From NCBI GenBank assembly GCA_019233755.1, contig JAFAMD010000044.1, forward strand, positions 47,982 to 111,981: DNA of 64,000 nucleotides, written 5' to 3'. Source of the DNA: Acidobacteriaceae bacterium. Its GTDB lineage: Bacteria; Acidobacteriota; Terriglobia; Bryobacterales; Bryobacteraceae. The notes under the pieces were generated by a model. The model had not been told where the DNA came from. It saw only the letters and a list, made by a program, of their open reading frames with translations, and searched no databases. Of the stretch, positions 1-11,355 are shown one piece after another. Numbering within the stretch: the first letter of the stretch is position 1; the number at the start of each line of letters is the position of its first letter. The position numbers and the translations under genes are program-made.

Positions 1-80
1 GTGATCAAATAAAGTGATCGGCCCACCGATCGGTCGCAAGTCCTTGCGGCACCCCACTACCTAGCTAGGAGCAGAATTAG

Positions 81-1211
81 TTGGAGCAAGCAGTTCTCGC
101 CCTGGAGGACGGAACGGTCTTCGAGGGCACGAGTTTTGGTGCGTCTGTGGAACGCACGGGCGAGGTGGTCTTCAACACCGCTATCACGGGATACCAGGAA
201 ATCTTCACAGATCCGTCGTATTCCGGGCAAATCGTTGTTCTCACCAATCCTCAGATCGGGAATTACGGCGCGAATCAGGCCGATTCCGAGGCCGACGGCC
301 CCTATATCGAAGGCCTCGTAGTTCGCGAAATTTCGCCTGTTGCCAGTAACTGGCGGGCAGACGATCAGGCCGGGCATTTCCTTGCCAAATACGGCATTCC
401 CGTTATTGCCGACATAGACACCCGTAGACTGGTCCGCCTCCTGCGGGATCGCGGCGCCATGCGCGGCATCATCGCCGTGGGCGATCACGACCGCGACGAA
501 CTGATTCGCATCGTCCGCAAGTCCCCCGGCATGGCTGGCCAGAACCTTGTCTGCAAAGTCTCTACCGCGAAAACCTACCAGTGGAGTGAAGGCGTGGAAC
601 CCGTATCGGTTTCCGACAAAATCTCTCCCGCTGATCAAGCCGAATTCCATGTCGTCGCCTACGACTACGGCATCAAGCGAAATATCTTGCGCCATCTGGT
701 TCAGATCGGTTCGCGCGTAACCGTTGTCCCGTCGAATACTTCCGCCGCGGATGTGCTTTCTCTCAAGCCGGACGGCGTGTTTCTCTCAAACGGCCCGGGC
801 GATCCGGAGCCCCTCGAACAGGAATCTGCCGAGATCCGCAAGCTGATCGGTAAAACGCCCGTGTTCGGCATCTGCCTTGGGCACCAGCTACTGGGCCTCG
901 CTTTCGGGGGAAAAACCTACAAGCTCAAGTTCGGACATCACGGCGCCAATCACCCCGTGCTGAACAAGCTCACCAACAAGGTGGAAATCACTTCACAGAA
1001 CCACGGATTCTGCGTCGATCCCGATTCATTGCGCGACTCTGATGTCGAGATCACCCACACGAATTTGAACGATTACACCGTGGAAGGCATGCGTCATCGC
1101 AGCGAGCCTGTGTTCTGTGTGCAATACCATCCGGAAGCTGCTCCCGGTCCACACGATTCCCATTACCTCTTCCACGACTTTGCCCGACTCATGAAGGAGA
1201 ACAAGCGCTAA
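81..1211 (+). CDS. carA: Carbamoyl-phosphate synthase small subunit (TTG start)
   Basis: 376 aa; class I glutamine amidotransferase motif [15 protein letters not shown] and [13 protein letters not shown]; directly followed by carB. Confidence 0.97.
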   Translation: MEQAVLALEDGTVFEGTSFGASVERTGEVVFNTAITGYQEIFTDPSYSGQIVVLTNPQIGNYGANQADSEADGPYIEGLVVREISPVASNWRADDQAGHFLAKYGIPVIADIDTRRLVRLLRDRGAMRGIIAVGDHDRDELIRIVRKSPGMAGQNLVCKVSTAKTYQWSEGVEPVSVSDKISPADQAEFHVVAYDYGIKRNILRHLVQIGSRVTVVPSNTSAADVLSLKPDGVFLSNGPGDPEPLEQESAEIRKLIGKTPVFGICLGHQLLGLAFGGKTYKLKFGHHGANHPVLNKLTNKVEITSQNHGFCVDPDSLRDSDVEITHTNLNDYTVEGMRHRSEPVFCVQYHPEAAPGPHDSHYLFHDFARLMKENKR

Positions 1212-1213
1212 AG

Positions 1214-4200
1214 ATGCCTAAGCGAACTGATCTGAAGCGCATCATGATCATCGGCTCCGGACCGATCGTCATCGGTCAGGCCTGCGAGTTTGACTACTCT
1301 GGCGTGCAAGCCTGCAAAGCGCTGCGCAGCGAAGGGTACGAAGTAATTCTCATCAATTCCAATCCGGCGACGATCATGACTGATCCGGAATTGGCCGATA
1401 GCACGTATGTCGAGCCCCTGAGCCTTGCTTTCGCCACAGAAGTCATCCGCAAGGAGCGTCCCGATGCGCTGCTCTCTACTGTCGGCGGCCAGACTGCGCT
1501 GAACCTCGCGGTCGAGCTCGCCGAGGCCGGCGTGCTCGAAGAATATGGCGTCGAACTGATCGGCGCGAATATCGACGCGATCAAGAAAGCCGAAGACCGC
1601 CTGCTGTTCAAAGACGCGATGCGCAAAATCGGCCTGGACATGACCCAATCGCAGTTGGTCAACAACGTCGAGGACGGGCTGGAATTCGCCGAGCGCATCG
1701 GCTACCCGATCATCCTGCGGCCCAGTTTCACGCTGGGCGGTACTGGCGGCGGCATCGCCTACAACCGCGAAGAGCTGATTGAGATTCTCGAGCGCGGAAT
1801 CGATCTGTCTCCCGTTCATGAGGTGTTGGTCGAGGAAAGCGTTCTCGGTTGGAAAGAGTACGAGCTTGAGGTCATGCGTGACCTCGCCGGGAACGGTATC
1901 ATCGTCTGCTCGATCGAAAATTTCGACCCCATGGGCGTTCACACGGGCGATTCCATCACCGTGGCTCCGGCCCAGACTCTCACGGATCGCGAGTACCAGA
2001 TGATGCGCGATGCCGCCCTGCGCTGCCTTAACGAGATCGGTGTCGATACCGGCGGATCGAACGTGCAGTTCGCCATCAACCCGGAGAACGGGCGCATGGT
2101 TGTGGTGGAAATGAACCCGCGCGTATCGCGCAGTTCGGCTCTGGCATCCAAGGCGACCGGCTTCCCCATCGCGAAGATCGCCGCGAAGCTGGCCGTCGGC
2201 TACCGCCTGGATGAAATCCGCAATGACATTACACGCGCCACGCCTGCGTGCTTTGAACCCACTATCGACTACGTCGTGGTGAAGATTCCCCGCTGGCAGT
2301 TCGAAAAGTTCCCTGGTGCGGAGCCGGTGCTCGGAACTCAGATGAAGTCGGTCGGCGAAGTGATGGCGATCGGCCGAACCTTCAAGCAGGCGCTCGGAAA
2401 AGGTCTTCGTAGTCTTGAGACCGGCAAATCTTCGAACGCTGCGTCGCTCGAGCCCGATCTCATTCCCAAGCGCCTGATTACCCCGAACCCTGACCGGCTC
2501 GAGTATATTCGGTTCGCCTTCAGCCAGGGCTATACCGTCGATCAGGTTTTCGAGCTCACCAGCATTGATCGCTGGTTTCTGCAGCAGGTCTCGGAAGTTG
2601 TCCGGCTCGAAGATTCACTCAGGGGCCGCTCGCTCGAATCCATCACTGCGAAGGAGTTCCGCAAACTCAAGCGCGACGGTCTGGGAGATCGGCAGATCGC
2701 AAACGCCCTTGGCGTCGAGCCGCTTCAGGTGCGCGAAGCGCGCAAGAAACACAATGTGCGCGCTGTTTTCAATCGCGTCGACACCTGCGCCGCCGAATTC
2801 GAGAGTTTCACGCCCTATCTCTATTCGAGTTACGAATCCGAAGACGAAGCCGCGCCAACTGATCGCAAGAAGGTCATGATACTCGGTAGCGGACCCAATC
2901 GTATAGGGCAGGGAATTGAGTTCGACTATGCCTGTTGCCACGCCTCTTTCGCGCTGCAGGATTTCGGCTACGAGTCGATTATGGTCAACTGCAATCCCGA
3001 GACTGTGTCGACCGATTACGACACCAGCGATCGCCTGTACTTCGAACCGCTGACCCAGGAAGAGGTGCTCAACATTTACGATGTCGAGAAACCGGATGGC
3101 CTGATTGTCCAGTTCGGCGGGCAGACGCCCCTCAACCTGGCGATGCCGCTCAAGGATTTGGGGCTGCCCATCATCGGGACGGACCCGAGCAACATCGATC
3201 TTGCGGAAGATCGGAAGCTGTTCGGCAAGCTGCTGAACGATCTTGGGATTCCATCGCCTGCGCACGGCTCCGCGACCAGCGTCGAAGAGGCGTGCGAGGT
3301 TGCCCGCAACCTGGGTTTTCCGGTTCTCGTGCGTCCCAGCTATGTTCTCGGCGGGCGTGCCATGGTTATCGCGTACAACGAAGAAACTGTGCGCCGCTAC
3401 ATGCAGGAAGCCACAAGTTTCTCGGTCAAGCGGCCCGTTCTCATCGACCGTTTTCTCGAAGACGCGACCGAAGTTGATGTCGACGCGCTGTGCGATGGGG
3501 AAAGTGTCTTGATCGCGGGCATCATGGAGCACATCGAAGAGGCCGGCGTCCACTCCGGCGACAGTTCCTGTGTGCTGCCCGCCATCTCTGTTCCGAAGCA
3601 AACCCTCAAGACGATTGAGGAGTACACGACCAAGCTGGCTCGCGCGCTGAACGTCATCGGCCTGATGAACGTGCAATATGCAATCCAGAACGGCAAGGTT
3701 TACGTTCTCGAAGTGAATCCGCGCGCATCGCGCACCGTGCCGTTCGTCAGCAAGGCAACGGGTGTTCCGCTGCCGAAGGTTGCTGTCGGCCTGATGCTCG
3801 GTAAGAAGCTGACTGATTTCGTCGCACTCACGGGCGGTATCGTGAACGGCACGCTTCCGGTGCCCAATTACTTCGTAAAGAGCCCAGTGTTTCCGTTCTC
3901 AAAGTTCCCGGGAGTAGATCCCGCGCTCGGACCGGAAATGCGCTCTACCGGCGAGGTGATGGGCGTGGGCGAAAGTTTTGGCGAGGCGTTTGCCAAGGCG
4001 CAGCTCGCTGCAGGAACGCCTATTCCGGATGGCGGCGCGATATTCATTAGCGTGAACGACCGTGACAAACCGGCCGCTGTCGAAGTAGCCAAGAAATTCC
4101 GCGAATTCGGCTTCGAGCTCTTCGCGACGCGCGGCACCGCTGCTGCGCTAAAAGCGGCTGGCCTGCCGTGCAAGACGGTGTTCAAGGTAAACGAAGGCCG

Positions 4201-4453
4201 CCCGAACGCGGTCGATCTTCTCAAGGCCGGCAAGCTGAACCTGATCGTTTATACGACGACCGGAAGCCATTCCTTCCCCGATGAACAGACAATCAGGCGG
4301 AATTCGGTGACGTACCGGACGCCCTGCATCACGACTACCAGTGGCGCAAAGGCAGCGGTCGAGGCGATTGCTTCGCGCAGGCGCGACCCCATTCGCGTCT
4401 GGAGCTTGCAGGAACTGCATTCCGAAGACACGGTCGGCACTCCGCGGGCTTAA
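1214..4453 (+). CDS. carB: Carbamoyl-phosphate synthase large subunit
   Basis: 1079 aa; duplicated ATP-grasp halves ([17 protein letters not shown] / [19 protein letters not shown]), C-terminal MGS-like domain. Confidence 0.98.
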   Translation: MPKRTDLKRIMIIGSGPIVIGQACEFDYSGVQACKALRSEGYEVILINSNPATIMTDPELADSTYVEPLSLAFATEVIRKERPDALLSTVGGQTALNLAVELAEAGVLEEYGVELIGANIDAIKKAEDRLLFKDAMRKIGLDMTQSQLVNNVEDGLEFAERIGYPIILRPSFTLGGTGGGIAYNREELIEILERGIDLSPVHEVLVEESVLGWKEYELEVMRDLAGNGIIVCSIENFDPMGVHTGDSITVAPAQTLTDREYQMMRDAALRCLNEIGVDTGGSNVQFAINPENGRMVVVEMNPRVSRSSALASKATGFPIAKIAAKLAVGYRLDEIRNDITRATPACFEPTIDYVVVKIPRWQFEKFPGAEPVLGTQMKSVGEVMAIGRTFKQALGKGLRSLETGKSSNAASLEPDLIPKRLITPNPDRLEYIRFAFSQGYTVDQVFELTSIDRWFLQQVSEVVRLEDSLRGRSLESITAKEFRKLKRDGLGDRQIANALGVEPLQVREARKKHNVRAVFNRVDTCAAEFESFTPYLYSSYESEDEAAPTDRKKVMILGSGPNRIGQGIEFDYACCHASFALQDFGYESIMVNCNPETVSTDYDTSDRLYFEPLTQEEVLNIYDVEKPDGLIVQFGGQTPLNLAMPLKDLGLPIIGTDPSNIDLAEDRKLFGKLLNDLGIPSPAHGSATSVEEACEVARNLGFPVLVRPSYVLGGRAMVIAYNEETVRRYMQEATSFSVKRPVLIDRFLEDATEVDVDALCDGESVLIAGIMEHIEEAGVHSGDSSCVLPAISVPKQTLKTIEEYTTKLARALNVIGLMNVQYAIQNGKVYVLEVNPRASRTVPFVSKATGVPLPKVAVGLMLGKKLTDFVALTGGIVNGTLPVPNYFVKSPVFPFSKFPGVDPALGPEMRSTGEVMGVGESFGEAFAKAQLAAGTPIPDGGAIFISVNDRDKPAAVEVAKKFREFGFELFATRGTAAALKAAGLPCKTVFKVNEGRPNAVDLLKAGKLNLIVYTTTGSHSFPDEQTIRRNSVTYRTPCITTTSGAKAAVEAIASRRRDPIRVWSLQELHSEDTVGTPRA

Positions 4454-5211
4454 TGTCGGTGGCGGAGTGACCGTGGACGAGTGAACGGGATGAACTCCTG
4501 CATCATGTAATAGCCGAAGTCGCCTCCCAGGCTGATGAAGGCTCGCTTGAAACCGTCGCCGACAGAGCCTGTACTCTCCGGCTGCCAGAGGTTTATAAAT
4601 TGACCATTGGAGAACGCGCTGATGACGCGGGCATAGGCAAACGACGAACCGCCGTCATCTTTCTTGCAAAAGACGACCTGTTTTGCGGCGTTCAAGATGC
4701 GGTGCTTCGTGCCCTTATCCTCGGATGGGAAGTAGCGCGGGTCTTCGTGGAGCGCGGATTCCAGCACAAATTCGGAAGTTTGCCGGGAAAGGTTGCCGGC
4801 GAAGCCCGAACCGTAGCGCTTACCAAAGCCCTCCGCGCCCTGCCCCCACTCGTGCGGTGAATTCATGCCCTGCCCGATCGCGGCACTGACGGCAGCTCCA
4901 ACGAATCCCCGGGCGCCGAATGCCTGTACCACGCGGTAGTCGAATTTATCCCAGACGGTGAAGGGCGGGGCGGAAGCCGTGTGGGGGAGTTCTGTTCCTT
5001 TGGGTTCCGGAGCTTTTGTCTGCCCCGGGTCGGGAGGTGTCGCAGAATCGACAGTATTGACAGGCTGACGAAGCAGGTTATCCGCGGAAAAGACAGGAAG
5101 AGGCGCGATGGCTGCTCCGCTCTGAGCGCGTATTTCTTGGGCATGCAGTAGAATGGCGTAGCCAAAACCCACCACACATATTTTCCAGGCCGAATTGAAA
5201 TAACCGAGCAT
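4450..5211 (-). CDS. Conserved hypothetical secreted/membrane protein
   Basis: 253 aa ORF with hydrophobic N-terminus; convergent with carB, stop codons overlap (TTAA). Confidence 0.7.
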   Translation of the reverse strand: MLGYFNSAWKICVVGFGYAILLHAQEIRAQSGAAIAPLPVFSADNLLRQPVNTVDSATPPDPGQTKAPEPKGTELPHTASAPPFTVWDKFDYRVVQAFGARGFVGAAVSAAIGQGMNSPHEWGQGAEGFGKRYGSGFAGNLSRQTSEFVLESALHEDPRYFPSEDKGTKHRILNAAKQVVFCKKDDGGSSFAYARVISAFSNGQFINLWQPESTGSVGDGFKRAFISLGGDFGYYMMQEFIPFTRPRSLRHRH

Positions 5212-5344
5212 TTCAGCCTTCTAAACAAGCATGCAAAGGCCCATTTGTAGCTTAGACACAGATGACACGTCGTAAAGATTCAGGAAGAATGCGCGTAAAA
5301 AGCAGGGCCGTGATTTTTGCCTGGACACAGACCAGAATTTGCAA

Positions 5345-5893
5345 TTACACGCCGGGGTTCTGAAATATTCGGATTCCCGCGATCCCTTCCGCGCCGGCAC
5401 TCATGCACTCTGCCGCGTTCTGCCAGGTGATGCCGCCCAGCGCAAAGACCGGCTTGCCGATGCGGCAAGCCTGGGCCAGGGCGTTCAAACCGAGGGGCGG
5501 GCCCTTGCCAGGCGACTCGAAGATGGGACCCAACGTCACGAGATGCGCTTGCGATTTCCTGATTTCATCCAAAGTGTGACAGGATCGTGCAATCAGCAAA
5601 CCTGGGAGAGTTTCGATGGGAGCGTCGGAAGGAAGGTGTACTCCGTCGGCTCCGCACGCCAGAGCGACATCGGCACGGGAGTTCACCAGGATCTTGGTCC
5701 GCTTGCCGCGAGAGATTTCGTGATCGCGCACCTCCAGCACTGCCAGCGTGAACTCGAACAACTCCCTCGCGCTGATATCTTTCTCGCGAATCTGAATGTA
5801 ATCGACTCCCGACCGCATCTGGTCGCGGATCACATCCAGCAACGGACCGAAACCGCCGGCCGATTTGCGGTCTGTAATGTAGTAACGCTTCAT
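5345..5893 (-). CDS. thiE: Thiamine phosphate synthase / TenI-like protein
   Basis: YYITDRK, YIQIREKD, VNSRADVALACGADGVHLPS, GPIFESPGKGPPLGL, VFALGGI motifs. Confidence 0.85.
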   Translation of the reverse strand: MKRYYITDRKSAGGFGPLLDVIRDQMRSGVDYIQIREKDISARELFEFTLAVLEVRDHEISRGKRTKILVNSRADVALACGADGVHLPSDAPIETLPGLLIARSCHTLDEIRKSQAHLVTLGPIFESPGKGPPLGLNALAQACRIGKPVFALGGITWQNAAECMSAGAEGIAGIRIFQNPGV

Positions 5894-6984
5894 TTCGCGA
5901 TGAAGTATACAGCACGCGCGGGAATATGCAGCTTGAGGCGCTCGTGTCCGCGAAGCGGCTGATATTCGGCTTCGCTCACCACTGCGGCGAAATCATGCTC
6001 GAACGCGATGTGAATACCGCGCGGGCATGGATTCCTGTCAACGACATTCAACACAAGCTGGTTGTGCGATTTGCCGTTGTCCGGAGCGGAGACTGTTACC
6101 TCAGACTGCCGGACGCAGAAATAGCCGCGGTCCCCGAGGAGGTGGCCTGGAAGATACGGCCCGTCGATTTCATAACCGAGCATTCGCAGCCGGCTGGTAT
6201 TTCTGCCGGGATCGAGGGCTTCGATCTCGGCGGGCGCGACGTTGTAAATGCCCAGCCAGCGTGCGATCTCGAGGCTTGCGGGTTTATGAAAAACACTGTC
6301 CCTAAGGCCGCACTGCAGAAAGGCCCCGCGCTCCATCACGCACACCGAGTCCGCCAGTTCGAAACACTCCTCGAGATCATGGGTCACCAGCAGGATTGGA
6401 ACCTGCAGGCGATCGCGCGTTTTGCGCAATACGGCATAAAAGGATTCGCGCAGCCGCGCGTCGAGTCCGCGGGTCGGCTCGTCGAGCAATAGAATCCGTG
6501 GTTCCGTCACGAGAATACGAGCCAGCGCTGCGCGCTGCTTCTGTCCACCGGACAATTGCTCCGGCTTGCGGCCTGCCAGATCGCTCAACTCGAATGTCTC
6601 GAGCAATTCGTTAAGGCGCCTGTGCTGATTCAGGCCGCGGCCCTTGCTGCCTGCAACGGACGCGGCAAACCGCAGATTGTCCCGCACCGTCATGTGCGGA
6701 AACAGCGCGTGATCCTGGAAGATGTAGCCGCACCGCCGCTGCTGTGGGGGAACATGTACCCCGGCGGCGGCATCGAAATAGATCTGATCATCAACGAGAA
6801 TTCGCCCTTTGTCGGGCCGCATGAATCCAGCGATGCAGTTTAACGTCAGCGTCTTGCCAGACCCGCTCGGCCCGAACAGAGCGGTAATCCCGGGCTGGGC
6901 CTCCAGATGAACATTCAGTTCGAATGCCGGCGAGTCCTGTGCCGCAGGGAGTCGTTTTACGAGCCGCGCCTCGATCCTGTTCAT
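5890..6984 (-). CDS. modC: Molybdate-type ABC transporter ATP-binding protein
   Basis: Walker A GPSGSGKT, signature LSGGQKQR, Walker B ILLLDEP, C-terminal TOBE-like region; 4-bp overlaps with modB and thiE. Confidence 0.85.
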   Translation of the reverse strand: MNRIEARLVKRLPAAQDSPAFELNVHLEAQPGITALFGPSGSGKTLTLNCIAGFMRPDKGRILVDDQIYFDAAAGVHVPPQQRRCGYIFQDHALFPHMTVRDNLRFAASVAGSKGRGLNQHRRLNELLETFELSDLAGRKPEQLSGGQKQRAALARILVTEPRILLLDEPTRGLDARLRESFYAVLRKTRDRLQVPILLVTHDLEECFELADSVCVMERGAFLQCGLRDSVFHKPASLEIARWLGIYNVAPAEIEALDPGRNTSRLRMLGYEIDGPYLPGHLLGDRGYFCVRQSEVTVSAPDNGKSHNQLVLNVVDRNPCPRGIHIAFEHDFAAVVSEAEYQPLRGHERLKLHIPARAVYFIAK

Positions 6985-7667
6985 GCAGCGCTGCCGCGCG
7001 GCGCGCGGGTCACAAGATTGGCCGACCAGAGCAGTGCGAGGGCGACGGCGGAAATGACCAAAACTAACACGCGGGCAAGCCGGCCGTTGCCCGATTCGAC
7101 CGCGTCAAAGATGGCGACAGAAAGCGTCTGTGTACGTCCGGGTATATTCCCCGCCACCATGATTGTGACTCCGAAATCACCGAGCGATCGAGCAAAGCTC
7201 AAGGTTGCAAGAGAGCTCAGGCCACGCAGGGCCAGCGGCAGGGTGACACGCCAGAAGGTCCGCCATTCCGAGGCCCCCAGACTATGGGCAGCCCACTCGT
7301 AGCGGTAATCCACTGCCTCCAGAACGGCGCGTGCGGCCTTGATGTAGATGGGCGCGGAGTGCAGGCAAGCAGCGACAACGGCTGCTTGCCAGGTGAACAC
7401 GAGCGGCTGCCCGAAAACAGCCTCATATAGCCGCCCGAGGGGTGAGACCCGTCCAGCTAAGACCAGCAGATAATAACCGAGCACGGTAGGCGGCAACACC
7501 AGCGGCAGCGTGATGAGCGCATCCAGCAGGTTCTTGCCGCGAAACGTCTTATGCGAAAGCACATAGGCCAGAAATGTACCTGCGGTCAGTACAAAAACGG
7601 TGGCGAGGCTCGCAACCCTGAGGCTCAGCCATAAGGGGAACCAATCAATGGTGGACGAGGCGTTCAT
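6981..7667 (-). CDS. modB: Molybdate-type ABC transporter permease (likely start MNASSTIDW; ORF open to 7790)
   Basis: Multi-TM permease with EWRTFWRVTLPLALRGL EAA-like loop; TLPLVLPPTVLGYYLL typical of ModB. Confidence 0.82.
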   Translation of the reverse strand: MNASSTIDWFPLWLSLRVASLATVFVLTAGTFLAYVLSHKTFRGKNLLDALITLPLVLPPTVLGYYLLVLAGRVSPLGRLYEAVFGQPLVFTWQAAVVAACLHSAPIYIKAARAVLEAVDYRYEWAAHSLGASEWRTFWRVTLPLALRGLSSLATLSFARSLGDFGVTIMVAGNIPGRTQTLSVAIFDAVESGNGRLARVLVLVISAVALALLWSANLVTRAPRGSAA

Positions 7668-7825
7668 GGGCCGGTTGGATCTGGTCTGGGAAGAACGATT
7701 ATAACGAGCGTAAGCGCAGCGACACCCGATTGCAGATGCCTCTCGCGGTTGAGGGCGGTACATGGGCCTTCCACCCCTCGTTGAAATCACTTTTTAACGG
7801 GTATAAAATTCGACCGGAGGATTCC

Positions 7826-7851
7826 GGCGCCGTGTTCCGTGTGCCGGCGCC
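7826..7851. repeat. GC-rich inverted repeat in the 5' region of the 7930 CDS
   Basis: GGCGCCG (7826-7832) pairs with CGGCGCC (7845-7851). Confidence 0.5.
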
Positions 7852-7929
7852 CGTTTTGGCGATTGTGATGGGCAGATCTCCGTAACGTGTCAGGAGGCTG
7901 CCAGCGAACGAAAGGAGCGAGTCTTCGAT

Positions 7930-8217
7930 ATGAGTTCGACACTGATCGTGAACCTGATTGTGTGTGGGGTTCTTGTGCTCGTCGTAATTGCGCTATTTCT
8001 GTACCACAGGTGGCTGGAGAACCACGACGATCCGTACATTCACCTCCATAACGACGCCCACGACTCGACCATTGTGAGTAGCCAGACCACCCTGGGCAAG
8101 CGGCTGGATGCTGTCGACAAGGTGAAAAATGGTCTGCTAATTGCGGTCATTGTCTATGCGCTGGCGATTGCCGCAATTGCCATTTACAACGCCTGGAATA
8201 CCAGCGGAACAACTTAG
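7930..8217 (+). CDS. Small two-TM membrane protein, unknown function
   Basis: 95 aa, hydrophobic segments at both ends; ribosome-binding-site-like AAAGGAG upstream. Confidence 0.65.
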   Translation: MSSTLIVNLIVCGVLVLVVIALFLYHRWLENHDDPYIHLHNDAHDSTIVSSQTTLGKRLDAVDKVKNGLLIAVIVYALAIAAIAIYNAWNTSGTT

Positions 8218-8291
8218 GGGATCATCCGACGCCGCAAGGCCGCGCAGTTTCGTCTGCATTCCAACGATTCGATCTTCTGGAAAAGAGAGTA

Positions 8292-9674
8292 ATGCTCATA
8301 CCCCCCGGACCGCGCGGACGCGAGGTGCGGGGATTTTTCGGCGGCGGTTCTTTCGCCGGCACGCTCGATTTTCTTGATAAGACGGCGCGGCGCTTTGGAC
8401 CGATCTCCTCCTTCCGCCTGCTGCACAAGCGCATCTACCTGGTGGATGACGCGGATCTCATTAAAGAGATCCTCGTGACGCAGCAGCATAACTTCGAGCG
8501 TGACTCCGGAGCAAAGCTGCTTCGGGAACTGGTGGGCGATGCGCTCATCACGCGCGAGGAGCCGGATCATCGCGAACGGCGGCGAGTTCTGCAGCCCGCT
8601 TTCCACCGCGAGCAGATCGCTTCCTATGCGCAGATCATGTCGACCGAGTCCGGCCGTTTTGCGCGTGAGTGGCGACCCGGGGAAATCGTCGATGTCCGGA
8701 AAGAAATGCGGCGGCTGACCCTCGCGATTGTGGGCTCCTCCCTGTTCGGGGCTGATTTTCGCGAGAGTGCAGACGGGGTTGCGGATGTTCTTCAGCGTGT
8801 TACGAAGCGCTCCCGCTGGCTTGCGCCCTCATTTGCTCTCATCGAACCAGCGGTGAATTTCTACCGACGAGTTTTCCCGCGCGGGCCGAGCCTTTTCTTT
8901 CAAGCCGAACGCAAAGAACTCGAGGCGATCATCATGCCCATTGTTGAACGCCGCCGCGGCGCGGGCACGAAAGATATTCTCTCGCTGCTGTTGAACGAGC
9001 ACGATGAGACAGACAAGCCGCTCAATCAACAGGAAGTTCAGAACGAGATTGTCACCTTCGTACTGGCCGGGCATGAAACAACCGCGAGCGCGCTGACATG
9101 GACATGGCTCCTTCTTGCCAATCACCCGCAGGCAGCCGCCCGGCTGCACGCCGAGGTCGATAGCGTTCTTGGGGACCGCGAACCTACGCTCGAAGATGTT
9201 TCGGCTCTCGCGTATACGAGCCTCGTATTCCAGGAAGCCATGCGCTTGTATCCTCCGGCGCTCGCGTTTGCAAGGCGCCCAAAGGTTCCGTTGCAGCTAG
9301 CCGGTTATACCATTCCTCGACAGGCGAGCGTCTTTCTGAGCCCGTATATCACACAGCGGAACCCGAAGTACTTTCAGCAGCCTGACGAGTTCCGTCCAGA
9401 GCGCTGGGAGACAGATCCGGCGCCTCCAAAATTCGCGTACTTTCCCTTCGGAGGCGGCGCCAAGATGTGTATCGGCGAACCCTTCGCGAAGCTGGAAGGA
9501 GTGCTGGTGCTAGCCACGCTGGCGAGGCAGTGGGAGTTGGAGCGTGTGGAGGACGATCCCGTTCACCCTGGTCCGGGTTGGCTACTGAACCCGAATCGTC
9601 CGATTTGCATGAGATTGAAGCAGCGAGTCGCTCCCTCACATAAACGCATCAACCACCTCGCAAACCTACCTTGA
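8292..9674 (+). CDS. Cytochrome P450
   Basis: I-helix AGHETTASALTW, ExxR EAMR, heme-binding FPFGGGAKMCIGEPFA. Confidence 0.97.
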   Translation: MLIPPGPRGREVRGFFGGGSFAGTLDFLDKTARRFGPISSFRLLHKRIYLVDDADLIKEILVTQQHNFERDSGAKLLRELVGDALITREEPDHRERRRVLQPAFHREQIASYAQIMSTESGRFAREWRPGEIVDVRKEMRRLTLAIVGSSLFGADFRESADGVADVLQRVTKRSRWLAPSFALIEPAVNFYRRVFPRGPSLFFQAERKELEAIIMPIVERRRGAGTKDILSLLLNEHDETDKPLNQQEVQNEIVTFVLAGHETTASALTWTWLLLANHPQAAARLHAEVDSVLGDREPTLEDVSALAYTSLVFQEAMRLYPPALAFARRPKVPLQLAGYTIPRQASVFLSPYITQRNPKYFQQPDEFRPERWETDPAPPKFAYFPFGGGAKMCIGEPFAKLEGVLVLATLARQWELERVEDDPVHPGPGWLLNPNRPICMRLKQRVAPSHKRINHLANLP

Positions 9675-9739
9675 AACATTTACGATAGAGTAAAAGCATT
9701 CAACCTCCTGCTGCGCTGGGGAGGATCGGTGGGGTCTTT

Positions 9740-10657
9740 GTGACACCTGGTGAGCCGGGCGCAGCCCATTTAACCGGCCAAGCGGCTGGTCCTTCGGAAG
9801 TTGAGCTCCCCGTCAGCGGAGCAGCGAGGCGGGTAACCTGGATTTGGGTCTCATCCGCAATCGTTTTCCTGATAGCAGCAGCAGGGACCTTTATCGCGGC
9901 ATTGGCGTACGACCATGGCCCGATTTCCGCCACGATCGTCCGGGCAGCCTTGCCGGAGCAGCCGTTAAGGCTACGCGTCGAAAACCTAAATGGCCGGTTG
10001 CAGGTTAGCTGGAATCTCGATAGCCCAGCCGTGCGGACCGCGACGTCAGGTGTGCTCCATATACAGGACGAAAAGCAAGTGAGCGACTTGCCGCTGGACG
10101 CGCGCCAAGTTGCGAATGGCTCGGTGGAGTACCAGCCCGTCTCGCGCGAGGTGTTTTTCCGCCTTGATTTAGAAAGCACGAGCGGCCCTGCCGAGGCGAC
10201 TCTCCAGGTTATTGACGAAGTACCACCGGTTCCCGCCCAGAAAAAGGTCACGACCGACGAATTTGCCGCCTATGACGAGACGGCGAAAAGGTCTTCTTCG
10301 CCGAAACCGGATAAAGCTACCGCTTACGATGACCCGAGGGGCCCCAACGCTCCGCCCTCCGGTACGACTCTTCAATACATCCCGCCACGCCCGCTGCAAG
10401 AGGTCTGGCCTGATCCGAAGACGATCTGGCCGGGGCTCGTGACCTCTGCCATCCAGGTGGCAGTGCAGGTCGATGTCGACGCCATGGGTCGCGTAACCGC
10501 AGCCAAGATTGTGAACGGCGGCCAAAGGGTACCTCCCCCTCTGGCCGCATCCGCCCTTTCCGCGGCGAAGCAATGGATGTTTGAGCCTGCCAGGAGGGGA
10601 AATCAGATGATCGAAGGGCAGCACACGATCATGTTTCATTTCCAGCCGGGCGGTTAG
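9740..10657 (+). CDS. Membrane-anchored protein with TonB-C-like domain
   Basis: N-terminal TM (WIWVSSAIVFLIAAAGTFIAA); C-terminus VQVDVDAMGRVTAAKIVNGG...ASALSAAKQWMFEPARRG resembles TonB_C. Confidence 0.7.
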   Translation: MTPGEPGAAHLTGQAAGPSEVELPVSGAARRVTWIWVSSAIVFLIAAAGTFIAALAYDHGPISATIVRAALPEQPLRLRVENLNGRLQVSWNLDSPAVRTATSGVLHIQDEKQVSDLPLDARQVANGSVEYQPVSREVFFRLDLESTSGPAEATLQVIDEVPPVPAQKKVTTDEFAAYDETAKRSSSPKPDKATAYDDPRGPNAPPSGTTLQYIPPRPLQEVWPDPKTIWPGLVTSAIQVAVQVDVDAMGRVTAAKIVNGGQRVPPPLAASALSAAKQWMFEPARRGNQMIEGQHTIMFHFQPGG

Positions 10658-10666
10658 GACAAGCTT

Positions 10667-11155
10667 CTATGCTTTTTTGGTAAACACCATCTTCTCTGAC
10701 TTGTCTGCCGGCTCGATATGCTCAAGTTCAACGTCCATGGTCTTTCCGCCGGGGCCGAGGGTCAAATGCCATTCGGTGACAGCATCCTCTTTCGGTCCGT
10801 CAGTCTTGAGAATCACCAGCGTCGCACCGTTATACCAGAGCGAGACATGCGCTTTATGACCTCCTTCGTCGAAGTCGCATTGGGTGCCGCCCGCCTTGCA
10901 CGAAAACTGCGAGGTAATGTCCTTCCCGTCGGTACCACGAACTACCTCCGTGAAACTGATTTGCCCCGATTTATCTTGAATCGTGTAGGTGACGGCCGGG
11001 CCGGCCTGACCCTGTGAGGATTCGAGCTCCCAGGTGCCGCTGTAGTTGGGCGGGCCGGTATCCGCAACAAGTGCAAGTGAACAGACAAAAGGCGTCGCAA
11101 GAACTGCGAGCGCCGGCCTAATACAGCGCATGCATCCTCCTTGCGCGACCCTCAA
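10667..11155 (-). CDS. Hypothetical secreted protein
   Basis: N-terminal signal peptide, GTWELESSQGQAGPAVTYTI...lipocalin-like beta pattern. Confidence 0.65.
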   Translation of the reverse strand: MRVAQGGCMRCIRPALAVLATPFVCSLALVADTGPPNYSGTWELESSQGQAGPAVTYTIQDKSGQISFTEVVRGTDGKDITSQFSCKAGGTQCDFDEGGHKAHVSLWYNGATLVILKTDGPKEDAVTEWHLTLGPGGKTMDVELEHIEPADKSEKMVFTKKA

Positions 11156-11195
11156 AGGGCGGGGGCCGTGTTGTAAGTGGAACTACGGATAGCTT

Positions 11196-11328
11196 ATCGA
11201 AATTTAGTCTTCGGCGCGCTGAGAGGCGCGGCCTCATCGAAATTTAGTCTTCGGCGGGCTGAAAGACGCGGCCTCATCGAAAAGTATTCTTCAGCGCGCT
11301 GAGAGGCACGGCCTCATCGAAAATTATT
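11196..11328. repeat. Tandem repeat, 40-bp unit, three copies plus a partial fourth
   Basis: Unit ATCGAAATTTAGTCTTCGGCGCGCTGAGAGGCGCGGCCTC at 11196-11235, 11236-11275, 11276-11315, then ATCGAAAATTATT. Confidence 0.93.
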
Positions 11329-11355
11329 GGGCGCAGGCGTGTGCGCAGCGGCGCG

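Noticed and set aside
2615-3676. 353-aa minus-strand ORF
   Set aside because: Antisense of carB.
11196-11328. CRISPR array possibility for the 40-bp repeats
   Set aside because: Units are contiguous, without unique spacers; no cas genes in the window.
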